Shown here piece by piece: positions 1 through 6,716 of a DNA stretch of 27,718 bases. This DNA is from a bacterium (lineage in GTDB: Bacteria > 4484-113 > JAGGVC01), in contig JABRWB010000068.1 in the NCBI GenBank assembly GCA_039961635.1, forward strand, positions 1 to 27,718, given 5' to 3'. The position numbers and the translations under genes are program-made. The notes beneath the pieces were generated by a model that saw only the letters and a list, made by a program, of their open reading frames with translations, did no database searches and was not told the origin of the DNA. Numbering within the stretch: the stretch's first letter is position 1; every line of letters starts with the position of its first letter.

Positions 1-367
1 AAAAAAGCCTAGATCGATTCGCCGCCAAGCGCCTTTGAGATTTGTCGTTTTGGCGCTTTCCAGTCTTCGCGCTGCCCGGCAATCGCGTATTCGCGCCTTC
101 GCGTCTCTGCACCTTCGCGTCTTCGCGTCTTCGCGCCTTCGTGCCTTCGCGGTTGCGTTTCCGGCGCGTCGCGCTTGGGCGCGCAGGTTCCGCGTAGGTT
201 CCGCGCACATTCCGCGGGGCAAGAACGCGCCGCTTGTCGCGCTCAATTTGATCGTGTTATTCCGCGACGACGCGATCCTTCGGTCGTATATTTGGTCGCC
301 GCGGTTTTAATGTGCGATGTCGCAGCAGAATTTCCTGCAAACGTCCTTGGGGCATCCGTGCCGCCCC
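1..367. other. non-coding region downstream of the HerA-like gene
   Basis: No convincing gene is seen here. The short open frames are low-complexity Arg/Ser/Ala products of the repeats. The region holds an octamer array at 88-151 (separate entry) and three imperfect 11-mers at 184-216, each ending in TTCCGCG. It lies behind the 3' end of the minus-strand HerA-like gene. I could not see a clear hairpin-plus-U-tract terminator for that operon. Confidence 0.6.
88..151. repeat. tandem 8-bp repeat array, consensus YYTTCGCG
   Basis: Eight consecutive 8-bp units are readable. Six match YYTTCGCG closely (CCTTCGCG or TCTTCGCG with one TATTCGCG), one is CCTTCGTG, and one (104-111) is degenerate. The unit length is not a multiple of three, which argues against a coding repeat. 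Function is unknown; replication slippage or an intergenic repeat family are the simplest explanations. Confidence 0.75.
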
Positions 368-2131
368 CTACTCCGCCTTCGCGAAGCCGAACACGCCGAC
401 CTTGCGTTCGACGACGGCTTCCTCCGGCTCGTCGTACTGGTCGCCGGGTACGCAGGTTGGGTAGGGGAACTTTACGAAGACGGGCTGGACGAATTTCGCA
501 TGCTTCAACAGAAACGTTCCTCTGGGAATCGTCGTCAGGCGGTTGCGAACTTCTTCGGTCAGCCACGAGTATTCGACGGTCATCAGCTCCGCGGGTCCGG
601 TTCGGCCGTAGATTATCGTGGAGGAGTTGTCCACGACCTGGCGGTCGATCTGGCTCATGAACTGCTCGACGCCGAACAGCGAGACACCGAGCGAACGGCC
701 GCGTGCGGCGATTTCGATGAGCGACTGCTTGATGGGCGCGCGCACGTTCACGTCGCGGGGCGCGAATTTGTTCAACTCGTCAATGAAGAAGATGCAGGTG
801 TCGAAGTCCTTCTTCTCGTTCTTGTCCACGAGAATGTTGTAAACGCGCTTCAATATCTTGTTGAACACCATCATCTGGCCGCGGTCGTTGAGCGACTGGA
901 TGTCTATTACGAAGATGCTTCCGTTGTGCAGGTCGTTCAACGGGATGTCCACGGGGTCTATGCCGCCCGTGCAGATCAGTCCTTCATACAATCCGGCCAG
1001 CGAGTCTATGTTTTTCAGCGCCTTGTAGAACACTTCCTTGATATGGCCGCGCCAGTGGGTGACTTTCGTATGGGCCACGGTGCGGCGCTCTTCGTGCAGC
1101 CAAGCCATCAGCTCGTCGTAAGTGCGCAGCGGCTGGCGCTCGATTTGCTCGATGATGTCTACCCAGCATGCTTCGACCGGCTCGTCCCATACTTCGGGAT
1201 CGAACAGGTTGGGGATGTCGTCCACAATTTGGCCAAGTTCCCAGATGAAGTACTCGACCTTTCCGTCGCGGCGGAAGCTTTTCGTGTGGCCTTCGTAGCG
1301 CCGGTCGTACGGCGCGAACACGCGTACGTTTTCGAACGGCTTCAGCTCGACCTGCAGTTCCTTGTACATGCGGCGGCACTTTTGGATGTAGGGGTCGTCG
1401 TCGTTCGTGCCGTCGTACACCGGATTCGGTTTGTCAAGGTAGAGCATGTCCTTGCCCTTGACGTTGAAAAAGACGGCCGCGATGCGCCGCTTCTGGCTCT
1501 TCGTCATTTTGTCGAGGATGCTCTTGAGCAGGAATTCGACGAGCGAGGTTTTGGTTGCGAGACCGGATATGCCGGACATGTTCATGTGCGAGCCTTCGGG
1601 GCCGAGCAGGAACGTGTCGTCGAGAAAAATCGGGATGTAGCTTCCGTCGCCGTTCTCCATCACGCCTATCGGAACGCCCTCCCCCTTCTGGACGTAGTCC
1701 GCCATGCCAAGCCCCCAAGCGACGCCCATCGGCGTGGAGAAGTAAACCTGGCCGCGGGCGAGCGGCTTGACGCGGTCTTCCGTGTTTTTAATTACGAGAA
1801 CCTTCGCGATCACCATTTCCGCGATGTCGGAAGGCGGCTCGATTGTGGGGTCGCCGAAATCGTGGCTGATGTAGTCCGTCAGGTAATTGTCGATATCCAT
1901 GATCGCGCGCAGCTCGACGACCGTTCCGATGGTCACGTGGCCGTTGTCCGTCACGCAGGCGACGATGTTGCCCAGCTCGACCGATTCGTTGCCCTCCGCG
2001 AGCCAGAAATGAAACTCGGCCGCTGTGTTTGGGTTGACCTTGGTCGACATCGCCTTTCCGATGGGCCCGAAGTCGAAGTTGACGTACTCGGGGAACTTGC
2101 AATTCGATCTCCAATCAGTCTTTTCCTGCAT
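368..2131 (-). CDS. HerA-like DUF87 ATPase
   Basis: This 587-residue protein has the layout of a HerA/FtsK-superfamily DNA translocase. A beta-rich N-terminal region (about 35-135) resembles the HAS-barrel domain. A P-loop follows at about 187-196 (GISGLATKTS), a Walker B motif at 448-452 (FFIDE), and a conserved segment with RGRSLG at about 477-482. The P-loop is a variant: glycines sit one position further from the lysine than in the classical GxxxxGK[ST]. HerA proteins form hexameric rings that pump DNA and work with the NurA nuclease in double-strand break end processing. The gene immediately upstream is NurA-like, which supports that pairing. An SD sequence AGGAG precedes the ATG. The biochemical role is inferred from family and context. 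Confidence 0.85.
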   Translation of the reverse strand: MQEKTDWRSNCKFPEYVNFDFGPIGKAMSTKVNPNTAAEFHFWLAEGNESVELGNIVACVTDNGHVTIGTVVELRAIMDIDNYLTDYISHDFGDPTIEPPSDIAEMVIAKVLVIKNTEDRVKPLARGQVYFSTPMGVAWGLGMADYVQKGEGVPIGVMENGDGSYIPIFLDDTFLLGPEGSHMNMSGISGLATKTSLVEFLLKSILDKMTKSQKRRIAAVFFNVKGKDMLYLDKPNPVYDGTNDDDPYIQKCRRMYKELQVELKPFENVRVFAPYDRRYEGHTKSFRRDGKVEYFIWELGQIVDDIPNLFDPEVWDEPVEACWVDIIEQIERQPLRTYDELMAWLHEERRTVAHTKVTHWRGHIKEVFYKALKNIDSLAGLYEGLICTGGIDPVDIPLNDLHNGSIFVIDIQSLNDRGQMMVFNKILKRVYNILVDKNEKKDFDTCIFFIDELNKFAPRDVNVRAPIKQSLIEIAARGRSLGVSLFGVEQFMSQIDRQVVDNSSTIIYGRTGPAELMTVEYSWLTEEVRNRLTTIPRGTFLLKHAKFVQPVFVKFPYPTCVPGDQYDEPEEAVVERKVGVFGFAKAE

Positions 2132-2182
2132 ATCGCTCTCCTGACGGCTTAAGCCTGATTTCCGGATAACTCCGGTCGGTTA

Positions 2183-3235
2183 CTACGATCGGTCGAAGAA
2201 CGACCGGATGGTTTCGTGAGTCGGCACTATTCCTTCAAGATACGTGCGGCATAGCTTGATGGGGAATATCAGCTTGTCCCAGTTGGTAGCGGGGAAAGTC
2301 GCGGGCTGCCGCTCCTTCAAAAGCACATAGGTGAGCCAGTCCGCCTTTTCTATCGCCGCCTGGTCCGAATCCGCGATTATTTCGGGCTTGATAAGTCCGA
2401 ACTCCGGTCCGTGCCTTGCGTGTTCGCGGAGCTTAAGGAACCACATGTACTTGCGGCTCGCGCCATGGTCGTCTTCCCGCTCCAGCTTGAAGACCGCAGT
2501 GCGCTGGAAGCTTTTGAGTTCCAGGTGGCGCACGTTCGCTTCTTTCGCGCCTTTGAACGGAAGATAAACGTTCTTGCTCCATCCGATGATGCGCGGGTCG
2601 AGCGCGTCGTTCGGGTTCTCCAGATCGCTGCCGTTGTGAAGCAGGTACTCGGCCGAAGCGCCCGCGGTCTCACGCTTCCACGCCGCAAGCAGTTCCAGCT
2701 TCAGACGTTCCTTCTCGGCGAACGCCGCGTGGATGCTCTGCACGCGCATTTGAGTGTAGTCGGGCGAATCGATTCCAGAGTCCACAACCTTTACGCCTTC
2801 GCGCGGCTCGTGAACGGCCCGGTTGTCTTCAAGAAACGCGAAGGGCAGGATGACGAAATGCTCCAGCACGGGGTTGCGCCAAACCTTGAAGCTGCGCTCC
2901 CGCCGTTCCAGAATCAGGCACATTATGATGCTGTAGTGGACCGGCACTTGCAGCCCGAGGCTCGTGTAGTAATGCCCGATAAGCTGGGTGCGCTGGTGAG
3001 TGTCCAGGAAATAAACAATCTCTCCGGGCACCCCGCCCGACGGAGGCGCGTGATACAGCTTGCCGTAGTCGTGATTTTCCACCGGGGAAATCGTGTACTC
3101 CCGCTCCCGGTCTCTCAGGCGGTAGACATCCTCTTCCAGCGTGGGTATCGGCGAGGTGCTTCCTCCCACGTCGTTGAGCACGTCCATCACTACCTGAAGG
3201 GTGTTTCGTTCGAGTACGGCCTGTTCCATGCCCAT
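2183..3235 (-). CDS. NurA-like nuclease, putative HerA partner
   Basis: This 350-residue soluble protein has no signal peptide. It lies 11 bp after bL25 and 51 bp before the HerA-like ATPase on the same strand. The segment around residues 74-85 (IVYFLDTHQRTQ) looks like the first catalytic strand of the NurA domain, where an acidic residue binds the metal; here Asp78 is the candidate. The C-terminal segment (about 331-348) ends with a conserved-looking IVPTHETI stretch containing a histidine, a common place for the final NurA motif. Similarity is weak by eye, so the call rests largely on synteny with HerA. If correct, the pair resects DNA ends. Two in-frame ATGs (3235 and 3229) are possible starts. 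Confidence 0.55.
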   Translation of the reverse strand: MGMEQAVLERNTLQVVMDVLNDVGGSTSPIPTLEEDVYRLRDREREYTISPVENHDYGKLYHAPPSGGVPGEIVYFLDTHQRTQLIGHYYTSLGLQVPVHYSIIMCLILERRERSFKVWRNPVLEHFVILPFAFLEDNRAVHEPREGVKVVDSGIDSPDYTQMRVQSIHAAFAEKERLKLELLAAWKRETAGASAEYLLHNGSDLENPNDALDPRIIGWSKNVYLPFKGAKEANVRHLELKSFQRTAVFKLEREDDHGASRKYMWFLKLREHARHGPEFGLIKPEIIADSDQAAIEKADWLTYVLLKERQPATFPATNWDKLIFPIKLCRTYLEGIVPTHETIRSFFDRS

Positions 3236-3246
3236 AGTAAGCTCTC

Positions 3247-3579
3247 TTATTCTTCCTCGCCTGAAACGACGAAGTCCAGATGAATGAACTCACGGCTGAT
3301 CACGTCGCGCTGGACCTCGCCGAGCTTAGCCCGATATTCGTCCTTGCCGACCTTGATCGTGTAAACGACGTCCTTGGGATTCTTTCCCGCGCTGCTGTAT
3401 TCCTTGGCTGCGCGAGTGATTTGGCTCTCCGCTTCCCGCTTCGACAACTGCACCGGAATGGAGCCCTCTATGCCCGCGCCGTAAATGTTCGCGGGCAGAA
3501 AACCCGCCCGCCTGAGCCGTCCCGCCGCAGAGCTCCCTGCGGCCGCGCGCGGCTCGGCGGACAAAACTACCGTTTCCAT
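3247..3579 (-). CDS. 50S ribosomal protein bL25, short form
   Basis: This 110-residue protein matches the bL25 5S-rRNA-binding domain: a start rich in small residues, an LRRAGFLPANIYG-type segment at about 22-34, and an end with REFIHLDFV. It lacks the C-terminal beta domain of the longer CTC-type bL25 and is close to the length of the short E. coli form. It binds 5S rRNA in the large ribosomal subunit. A strong SD AAGGAGG lies 7 nt before the ATG, and an extended -10 box lies at 3605-3613. It is the first gene of the operon leading into the NurA-like and HerA-like genes. Confidence 0.9.
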   Translation of the reverse strand: METVVLSAEPRAAAGSSAAGRLRRAGFLPANIYGAGIEGSIPVQLSKREAESQITRAAKEYSSAGKNPKDVVYTIKVGKDEYRAKLGEVQRDVISREFIHLDFVVSGEEE

Positions 3580-3604
3580 CAGAATACCTCCTTGAAGCGC
3601 GAGG

Positions 3605-3613
3605 ATTTTAGCA
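3605..3613 (-). promoter_or_regulatory. extended -10 promoter of the bL25 operon
   Basis: On the minus strand this reads TGCTAAAAT, an extended -10 (TGn plus TAAAAT), 25 nt upstream of the ATG and upstream of the SD. It is the mirror image of the promoter element at 3671-3679: GTGCTAAAATCC occurs in opposite orientation at both places. No clear -35 hexamer was identified. Confidence 0.55.
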
Positions 3614-3670
3614 CAGGAACGCTGGACGAAGTAGTCCGCACGCGCTTTTTGGCTAATTCCGAGCCGGAAG

Positions 3671-3679
3671 TGCTAAAAT
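3671..3679 (+). promoter_or_regulatory. extended -10 promoter of the LeuD-like gene, leaderless
   Basis: TGCTAAAAT ends 9 nt before the ATG at 3689. A transcript started 7-9 nt beyond the box would begin at or next to the start codon. No SD sequence lies between box and ATG. Confidence 0.6.
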
Positions 3680-3688
3680 CCCCGCCCG

Positions 3689-4225
3689 ATGAGCCATCCC
3701 CTTGTCTTTCGCGGCCGCGCCTGGGTCCTCACCGGCCCGGACGGGCGCCTTATATCAGACATCGACACGGACATGATTTTCCACAACGCTCACCTGGCGG
3801 TGACCGACCTTGCCGAGATGGCGAAGTACGCACTCGGCAACCTTTCGGGCTGGAAGGACTTTCCGCAGAAGGCGGGGCAGGGCGACATTGTGATCGCCGG
3901 CGCCAACTTCGGCTGCGGGTCGAGCCGCCAGCAGGCGGTGGATTGCTTCCGCTCGCTAGGAATCGCCGCGCTCATCGCCGAAAGCTTCGGCGCGATTTAC
4001 CTTAGAAACGCGATAAACGGCGGCTTCCCCGTCGGAATCTGCCGCGGCCTCGCTTCGTTCGACCCGGCCTCGCCGCCTGTTTCGTCCGGCGACGAAGTGG
4101 AGGCGGACTTCGAAGCGGGCAGGCTGGTCAACCTGGCGACGGGAGCGGAGATACCGGGATTGGCGGTTTGGTCGGATGTGCAGCGGGATGTGCACGAAGC
4201 GGGCGGGCTGTTGAGGATGGGGTAG
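3689..4225 (+). CDS. LeuD-like aconitase-family small subunit (3-isopropylmalate or homoaconitate dehydratase)
   Basis: This 178-residue protein is the swivel-domain subunit of a two-subunit hydro-lyase. Visible motifs are SDIDTDMIF near residues 23-31, the GANFGCGSSRQQA block near 71-83 (family signature GCGSSR), and YLRN near 109-112, the loop that helps set substrate specificity. With a LeuC/HacA large subunit it would isomerise 2- to 3-isopropylmalate or a related 2-hydroxy-tricarboxylate in leucine or lysine-type pathways. The large subunit is not in the window, so substrate is unresolved. The ATG has no SD and sits 9 nt after a -10 box, suggesting a leaderless mRNA. Confidence 0.85.
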   Translation: MSHPLVFRGRAWVLTGPDGRLISDIDTDMIFHNAHLAVTDLAEMAKYALGNLSGWKDFPQKAGQGDIVIAGANFGCGSSRQQAVDCFRSLGIAALIAESFGAIYLRNAINGGFPVGICRGLASFDPASPPVSSGDEVEADFEAGRLVNLATGAEIPGLAVWSDVQRDVHEAGGLLRMG

Positions 4226-4253
4226 ACTTTTTTCGCGAAATTTGCCGGAGCCC

Positions 4254-4282
4254 TTGACTTTGACATAAGCACCAGGTACAAT
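4254..4282 (+). promoter_or_regulatory. sigma70-type promoter of the Cys-rich/radical SAM operon
   Basis: TTGACT (4254-4259), a 17-bp spacer, and TACAAT (4277-4282) make a near-consensus promoter. The predicted start is near 4289, leaving a leader of about 70 nt before the ATG at 4361. A ten-base match to its -35 region, TTGACTTTGA, recurs at 27254-27263 upstream of the small exported ORF at the right end. Confidence 0.7.
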
Positions 4283-4306
4283 CAGCATCGGTAGTTAAGC
4301 TTTGCT

Positions 4307-4340
4307 TGCTGGTCGGCCATTTGTCCAGCATTCTGCTGGA
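4307..4340 (+). promoter_or_regulatory. leader RNA with two mutually exclusive hairpins
   Basis: CCAGCA at 4325-4330 can pair upstream with TGCTGG at 4307-4312, or downstream as part of the perfect 7-bp stem TCCAGCA (4324-4330)/TGCTGGA (4334-4340) with a 3-nt loop. The two foldings exclude each other. The downstream hairpin ends 7 nt before the GGGGAG SD (4348-4353) of the next gene. An attenuation or translational switch is possible but is inference; no known riboswitch family was recognised. Confidence 0.35.
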
Positions 4341-4360
4341 TGGGCTTGGGGAGCTAGTAA

Positions 4361-4784
4361 ATGGAACAGCAGATTGAGTTCGAAAGCGGGAAGGTTAACC
4401 CCCCCCCCCCTTAACATCGCGACGCTGAAAGCCCTCGACTATATTGTGACGGCAATCACAACCGGGCGCAATTTGGAGCGGATATCCGATGCCGTCGCAG
4501 AAGCCATCGCCACCAAGCTTGCCCGCCACCAGAAACTTGAACTCGACGCCCAATTCATCGCGGATGCGGTCCTGAAGCGGATTGAAGAAGAACGCCAGAT
4601 TCAAAGGCTCGCAACCGAAATCATAAGGCGCGGCGCAATGGCGGAGGAAGTAAAACTACAGGCTGTCGCTTCGCCAAGCGAGGCTGCGGAACCAGAAGTC
4701 GTTGGCGCAGACCTTGGCCTCGAAGGCCATACAGATACAAGCTCATTCAAGAAGAGGAGCCGTAAAGGAGGTAAGCAAAAATGA
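4361..4784 (+). CDS. small helical protein of unknown function, reading frame broken at a poly-C tract
   Basis: The best start is the ATG at 4361, with SD GGGGAG (4348-4353) 7 nt upstream. From it, translation reads 17 codons and stops at 4412-4414 just after the 12-C run (4399-4410). If the run had 11 C, the frame would continue to 4784 and give a protein of about 140 residues: a Pro-containing start, a long amphipathic Glu/Arg/Ala-rich helical region, an acidic linker, and a basic tail ending KKRSRKGGKQK. With 12 C the downstream frame is open from a TTG at 4302, but that start lacks an SD. Either the tract is phase-variable or slippage-corrected, or the run length is an assembly error. Its stop overlaps the start of the Cys-rich gene (ATGA), implying translational coupling. 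No family recognised. Confidence 0.6.
4399..4410 (+). repeat. homopolymeric C tract (12 C) inside the lead gene
   Basis: A run of twelve consecutive cytosines follows AA, 13 codons into the gene starting at 4361. It is an obvious slippage hotspot for polymerase, RNA polymerase and sequencer alike. Length 11 joins the SD-led start to the long downstream frame; length 12 stops it at once; length 13 also meets a stop shortly after. Confidence 0.9.
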
Positions 4785-5593
4785 TTCCGTTTGACAAGAT
4801 TGGCGATCAGTTGATCGAGTGCCTTGCCCCGTATGTGGACACGAAGGACATCAGCCCAATTGAAGATGACAACGCTGATATTAAAGATTCAATTGATAAG
4901 GTTGCTAAGGACTCTCCTTTGCCACTCGGCTTCCAAACCCAGCAATCTTGCGTTGAGGGGGGCGCGTATTGCGCGTACGACTGCGCGCAGGCACAGCAAT
5001 GGGCAGTCGTAAATCCAGTTTTATGCATTCAATACCAGGCCTTTATCACAAACTGCACTGCGCAGAATCCCTGGAGTTGCGATTCAAATGCTGATTTTCG
5101 GTGCACCGGCGCAAATTGGGATTGTCAAAGCGCGGCAAACAGCTGTGGAGCCAAATTCGGAGGTTGCACCAAGGCATTTACTCAGTACGATGACACTTGC
5201 ACAAACAACGACCCAATTTCCTGCGGCTCGCAAGCCACTCGATTTGCCTGCGGGTCCATAACTGGCGAGGGCTTTAGCTGTCAAGATTCGCAACATGGGC
5301 ATCACTGCATGGGTCAATGGTTCAGCTGTTTTCTTCAGCATCGTTGCCATTCGGTAATTCGCGATTTTTCCTGTGAAAGTTCAGATCTATTCTTTTGCAA
5401 AGATGAGTTTACTTGCCTTTCTTCCGCGGTGCACTGCGTTCACCAATTTGTATGTGACCAAGTATCAGGTCTTTTTGACCTGCCAGCCTGCAATAACAAT
5501 CCTGGGCACCAGTTTTATTGCCAGCAACTTGTAATTCATTGCGATCCAGCCGTCTTCAGTTGCTCGCTTGGACAGGAGTACATTCGGACATAG
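4781..5593 (+). CDS. cysteine-rich polypeptide, candidate radical SAM-modified precursor
   Basis: This 270-residue protein has 27 cysteines. One lies at residue 14 and 26 lie between 57 and 261, spaced mostly 6-10 residues apart. The first 50 residues are acidic, almost Cys-free and helical-looking, a leader-like segment; the rest is a Cys core. About half of the core Cys have Phe or Trp two residues before them (F/W-x-C, for example at 98-100, 106-108, 113-115, 155-157, 165-167, 181-183, 196-198, 210-212, 223-225, 245-247, 259-261). There is no signal peptide or CxxCH. SD AGGAGG (4766-4771) precedes the ATG by 9 nt, and the start overlaps the previous stop. The nearby radical SAM/SPASM enzyme suggests thioether or other Cys-centred modification; this is inference. 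A metal-binding or disulfide-rich structural protein is the main alternative. Confidence 0.8.
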   Translation: MIPFDKIGDQLIECLAPYVDTKDISPIEDDNADIKDSIDKVAKDSPLPLGFQTQQSCVEGGAYCAYDCAQAQQWAVVNPVLCIQYQAFITNCTAQNPWSCDSNADFRCTGANWDCQSAANSCGAKFGGCTKAFTQYDDTCTNNDPISCGSQATRFACGSITGEGFSCQDSQHGHHCMGQWFSCFLQHRCHSVIRDFSCESSDLFFCKDEFTCLSSAVHCVHQFVCDQVSGLFDLPACNNNPGHQFYCQQLVIHCDPAVFSCSLGQEYIRT

Positions 5594-5609
5594 GAGGAAC
5601 GAGCCAGCA

Positions 5610-6701
5610 ATGCGTGCATTTTTCGTTTTTGCATTCTCAGTATTAATCGTTGCGCTTAGTATATTTGTAATCGCATCAGCATTAGGCGGTAAGGCCACGG
5701 AAGTCGGAATGTCAAGTTCATCTGATTTTGACAAAGACATTTCCATTTTCCGCGGGGAATTTGAGATTGCAAATCGTTGGCTAAGCGACTGCTGGGATTG
5801 GAGGGTTGTTCCACATAAATCCATATTGTCCATAGATCTTTACAATGGCGATAGCGCAGTTCTGGATTTCGATTATATGAATGTTTCTGGAATTTATATT
5901 AGACCTTACGCCGGGATAGTATTGCCAGGACTTTCACCATCTAGTGCAAGCAAAAGAGTTATGAACGATCTCAGATTTAGTACTTATGGCAAGAATTTGG
6001 CTCGCGGAATTGATCTGTCTCTTTGGGGTTTGCAGGGCAACGAAGTTAAATGCCTTACTTTTACTACCGATGTTACGTTCCTGCCCGGGGCAAGATTACC
6101 TGAATTATTGCTGAATCCATTTTACTCAGGAGTCAGGTCCGCGTCATTGCCTCCCAATGTAGGCAGCGTGGATATATGGCAACTCAGCACGATTAATGAT
6201 TCAGAATCCCGGAGCTTTGCCAAAATGGCCAAAGTATCCTTGTATTGTTCTAAGGAAGGTAAGCTTATAAGGGAGATTGTGAATCTTGGTGATGGCGAGG
6301 GGAACTTCTTTGCAGGTCACGTTTTCGATTTTATATATTCTTCTAATCTAAACCGCAACGGAGACAAGTATCCGGTCAAAATAATGCTTAAAATTTGGCC
6401 ATATGAACAGGGCAGAAGCGCAATATTGGATAATGGCCTTCAAAACGGTCCTGGTTCATATGGCGTGTCCTTTTGCTATGGGACTAAAGCAGCCGCAAAT
6501 GCAATTGGCACCTTCTTCGTTGATGAGGTGGTTGTTAAGGATGATCCGCAAGAGAAGTACTTTGATCCGACAATTGGCGGGCACGTAGAAAAAAGCGAAT
6601 GCCCAAGGCGCATAAAAATTGAGGCTTCCCCCGATGAAGAAACGCGAGCAGAAAATGACACGCCCTTAGATTTGCTGAGCATATTACAACAGATTTATTA
6701 A
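5610..6701 (+). CDS. exported protein of unknown function
   Basis: This 363-residue protein begins with a hydrophobic signal sequence or anchor (residues 1-25). The remainder looks beta-rich and hydrophilic, with a few scattered Cys and a Glu-rich C-terminus. I chose the ATG at 5610 because SD AGGAGG (5592-5597) precedes it by 12 nt and because the signal sequence then sits at the very N-terminus; 14 further codons are open upstream within the end of the Cys-rich gene. It lies 16 bp after the Cys-rich gene and 15 bp before the radical SAM gene, clearly in one operon, and is AT-richer than the flanking housekeeping genes. It could be a surface partner, protease or export factor for the Cys-rich product, but no motif shows which. 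Family not recognised. Confidence 0.75.
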   Translation: MRAFFVFAFSVLIVALSIFVIASALGGKATEVGMSSSSDFDKDISIFRGEFEIANRWLSDCWDWRVVPHKSILSIDLYNGDSAVLDFDYMNVSGIYIRPYAGIVLPGLSPSSASKRVMNDLRFSTYGKNLARGIDLSLWGLQGNEVKCLTFTTDVTFLPGARLPELLLNPFYSGVRSASLPPNVGSVDIWQLSTINDSESRSFAKMAKVSLYCSKEGKLIREIVNLGDGEGNFFAGHVFDFIYSSNLNRNGDKYPVKIMLKIWPYEQGRSAILDNGLQNGPGSYGVSFCYGTKAAANAIGTFFVDEVVVKDDPQEKYFDPTIGGHVEKSECPRRIKIEASPDEETRAENDTPLDLLSILQQIY

Positions 6702-6716
6702 GGATTGGAATTCAGT

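Noticed and set aside
88-151. CRISPR-like array
   Set aside because: Units are 8 bp and contiguous without spacers.
317-2152. A 611-codon plus-strand open frame antisense to the HerA-like gene
   Set aside because: It is the complement of a gene with clear ATPase motifs; its own translation is low in recognisable features and arises from GC-rich codon usage.
368-3235. HerA-based anti-phage defence module (HerA with a SIR2 or DUF4297-type partner)
   Set aside because: The partner lacks SIR2 or known defence effector motifs and the operon is headed by a ribosomal protein, which fits a housekeeping repair role better.
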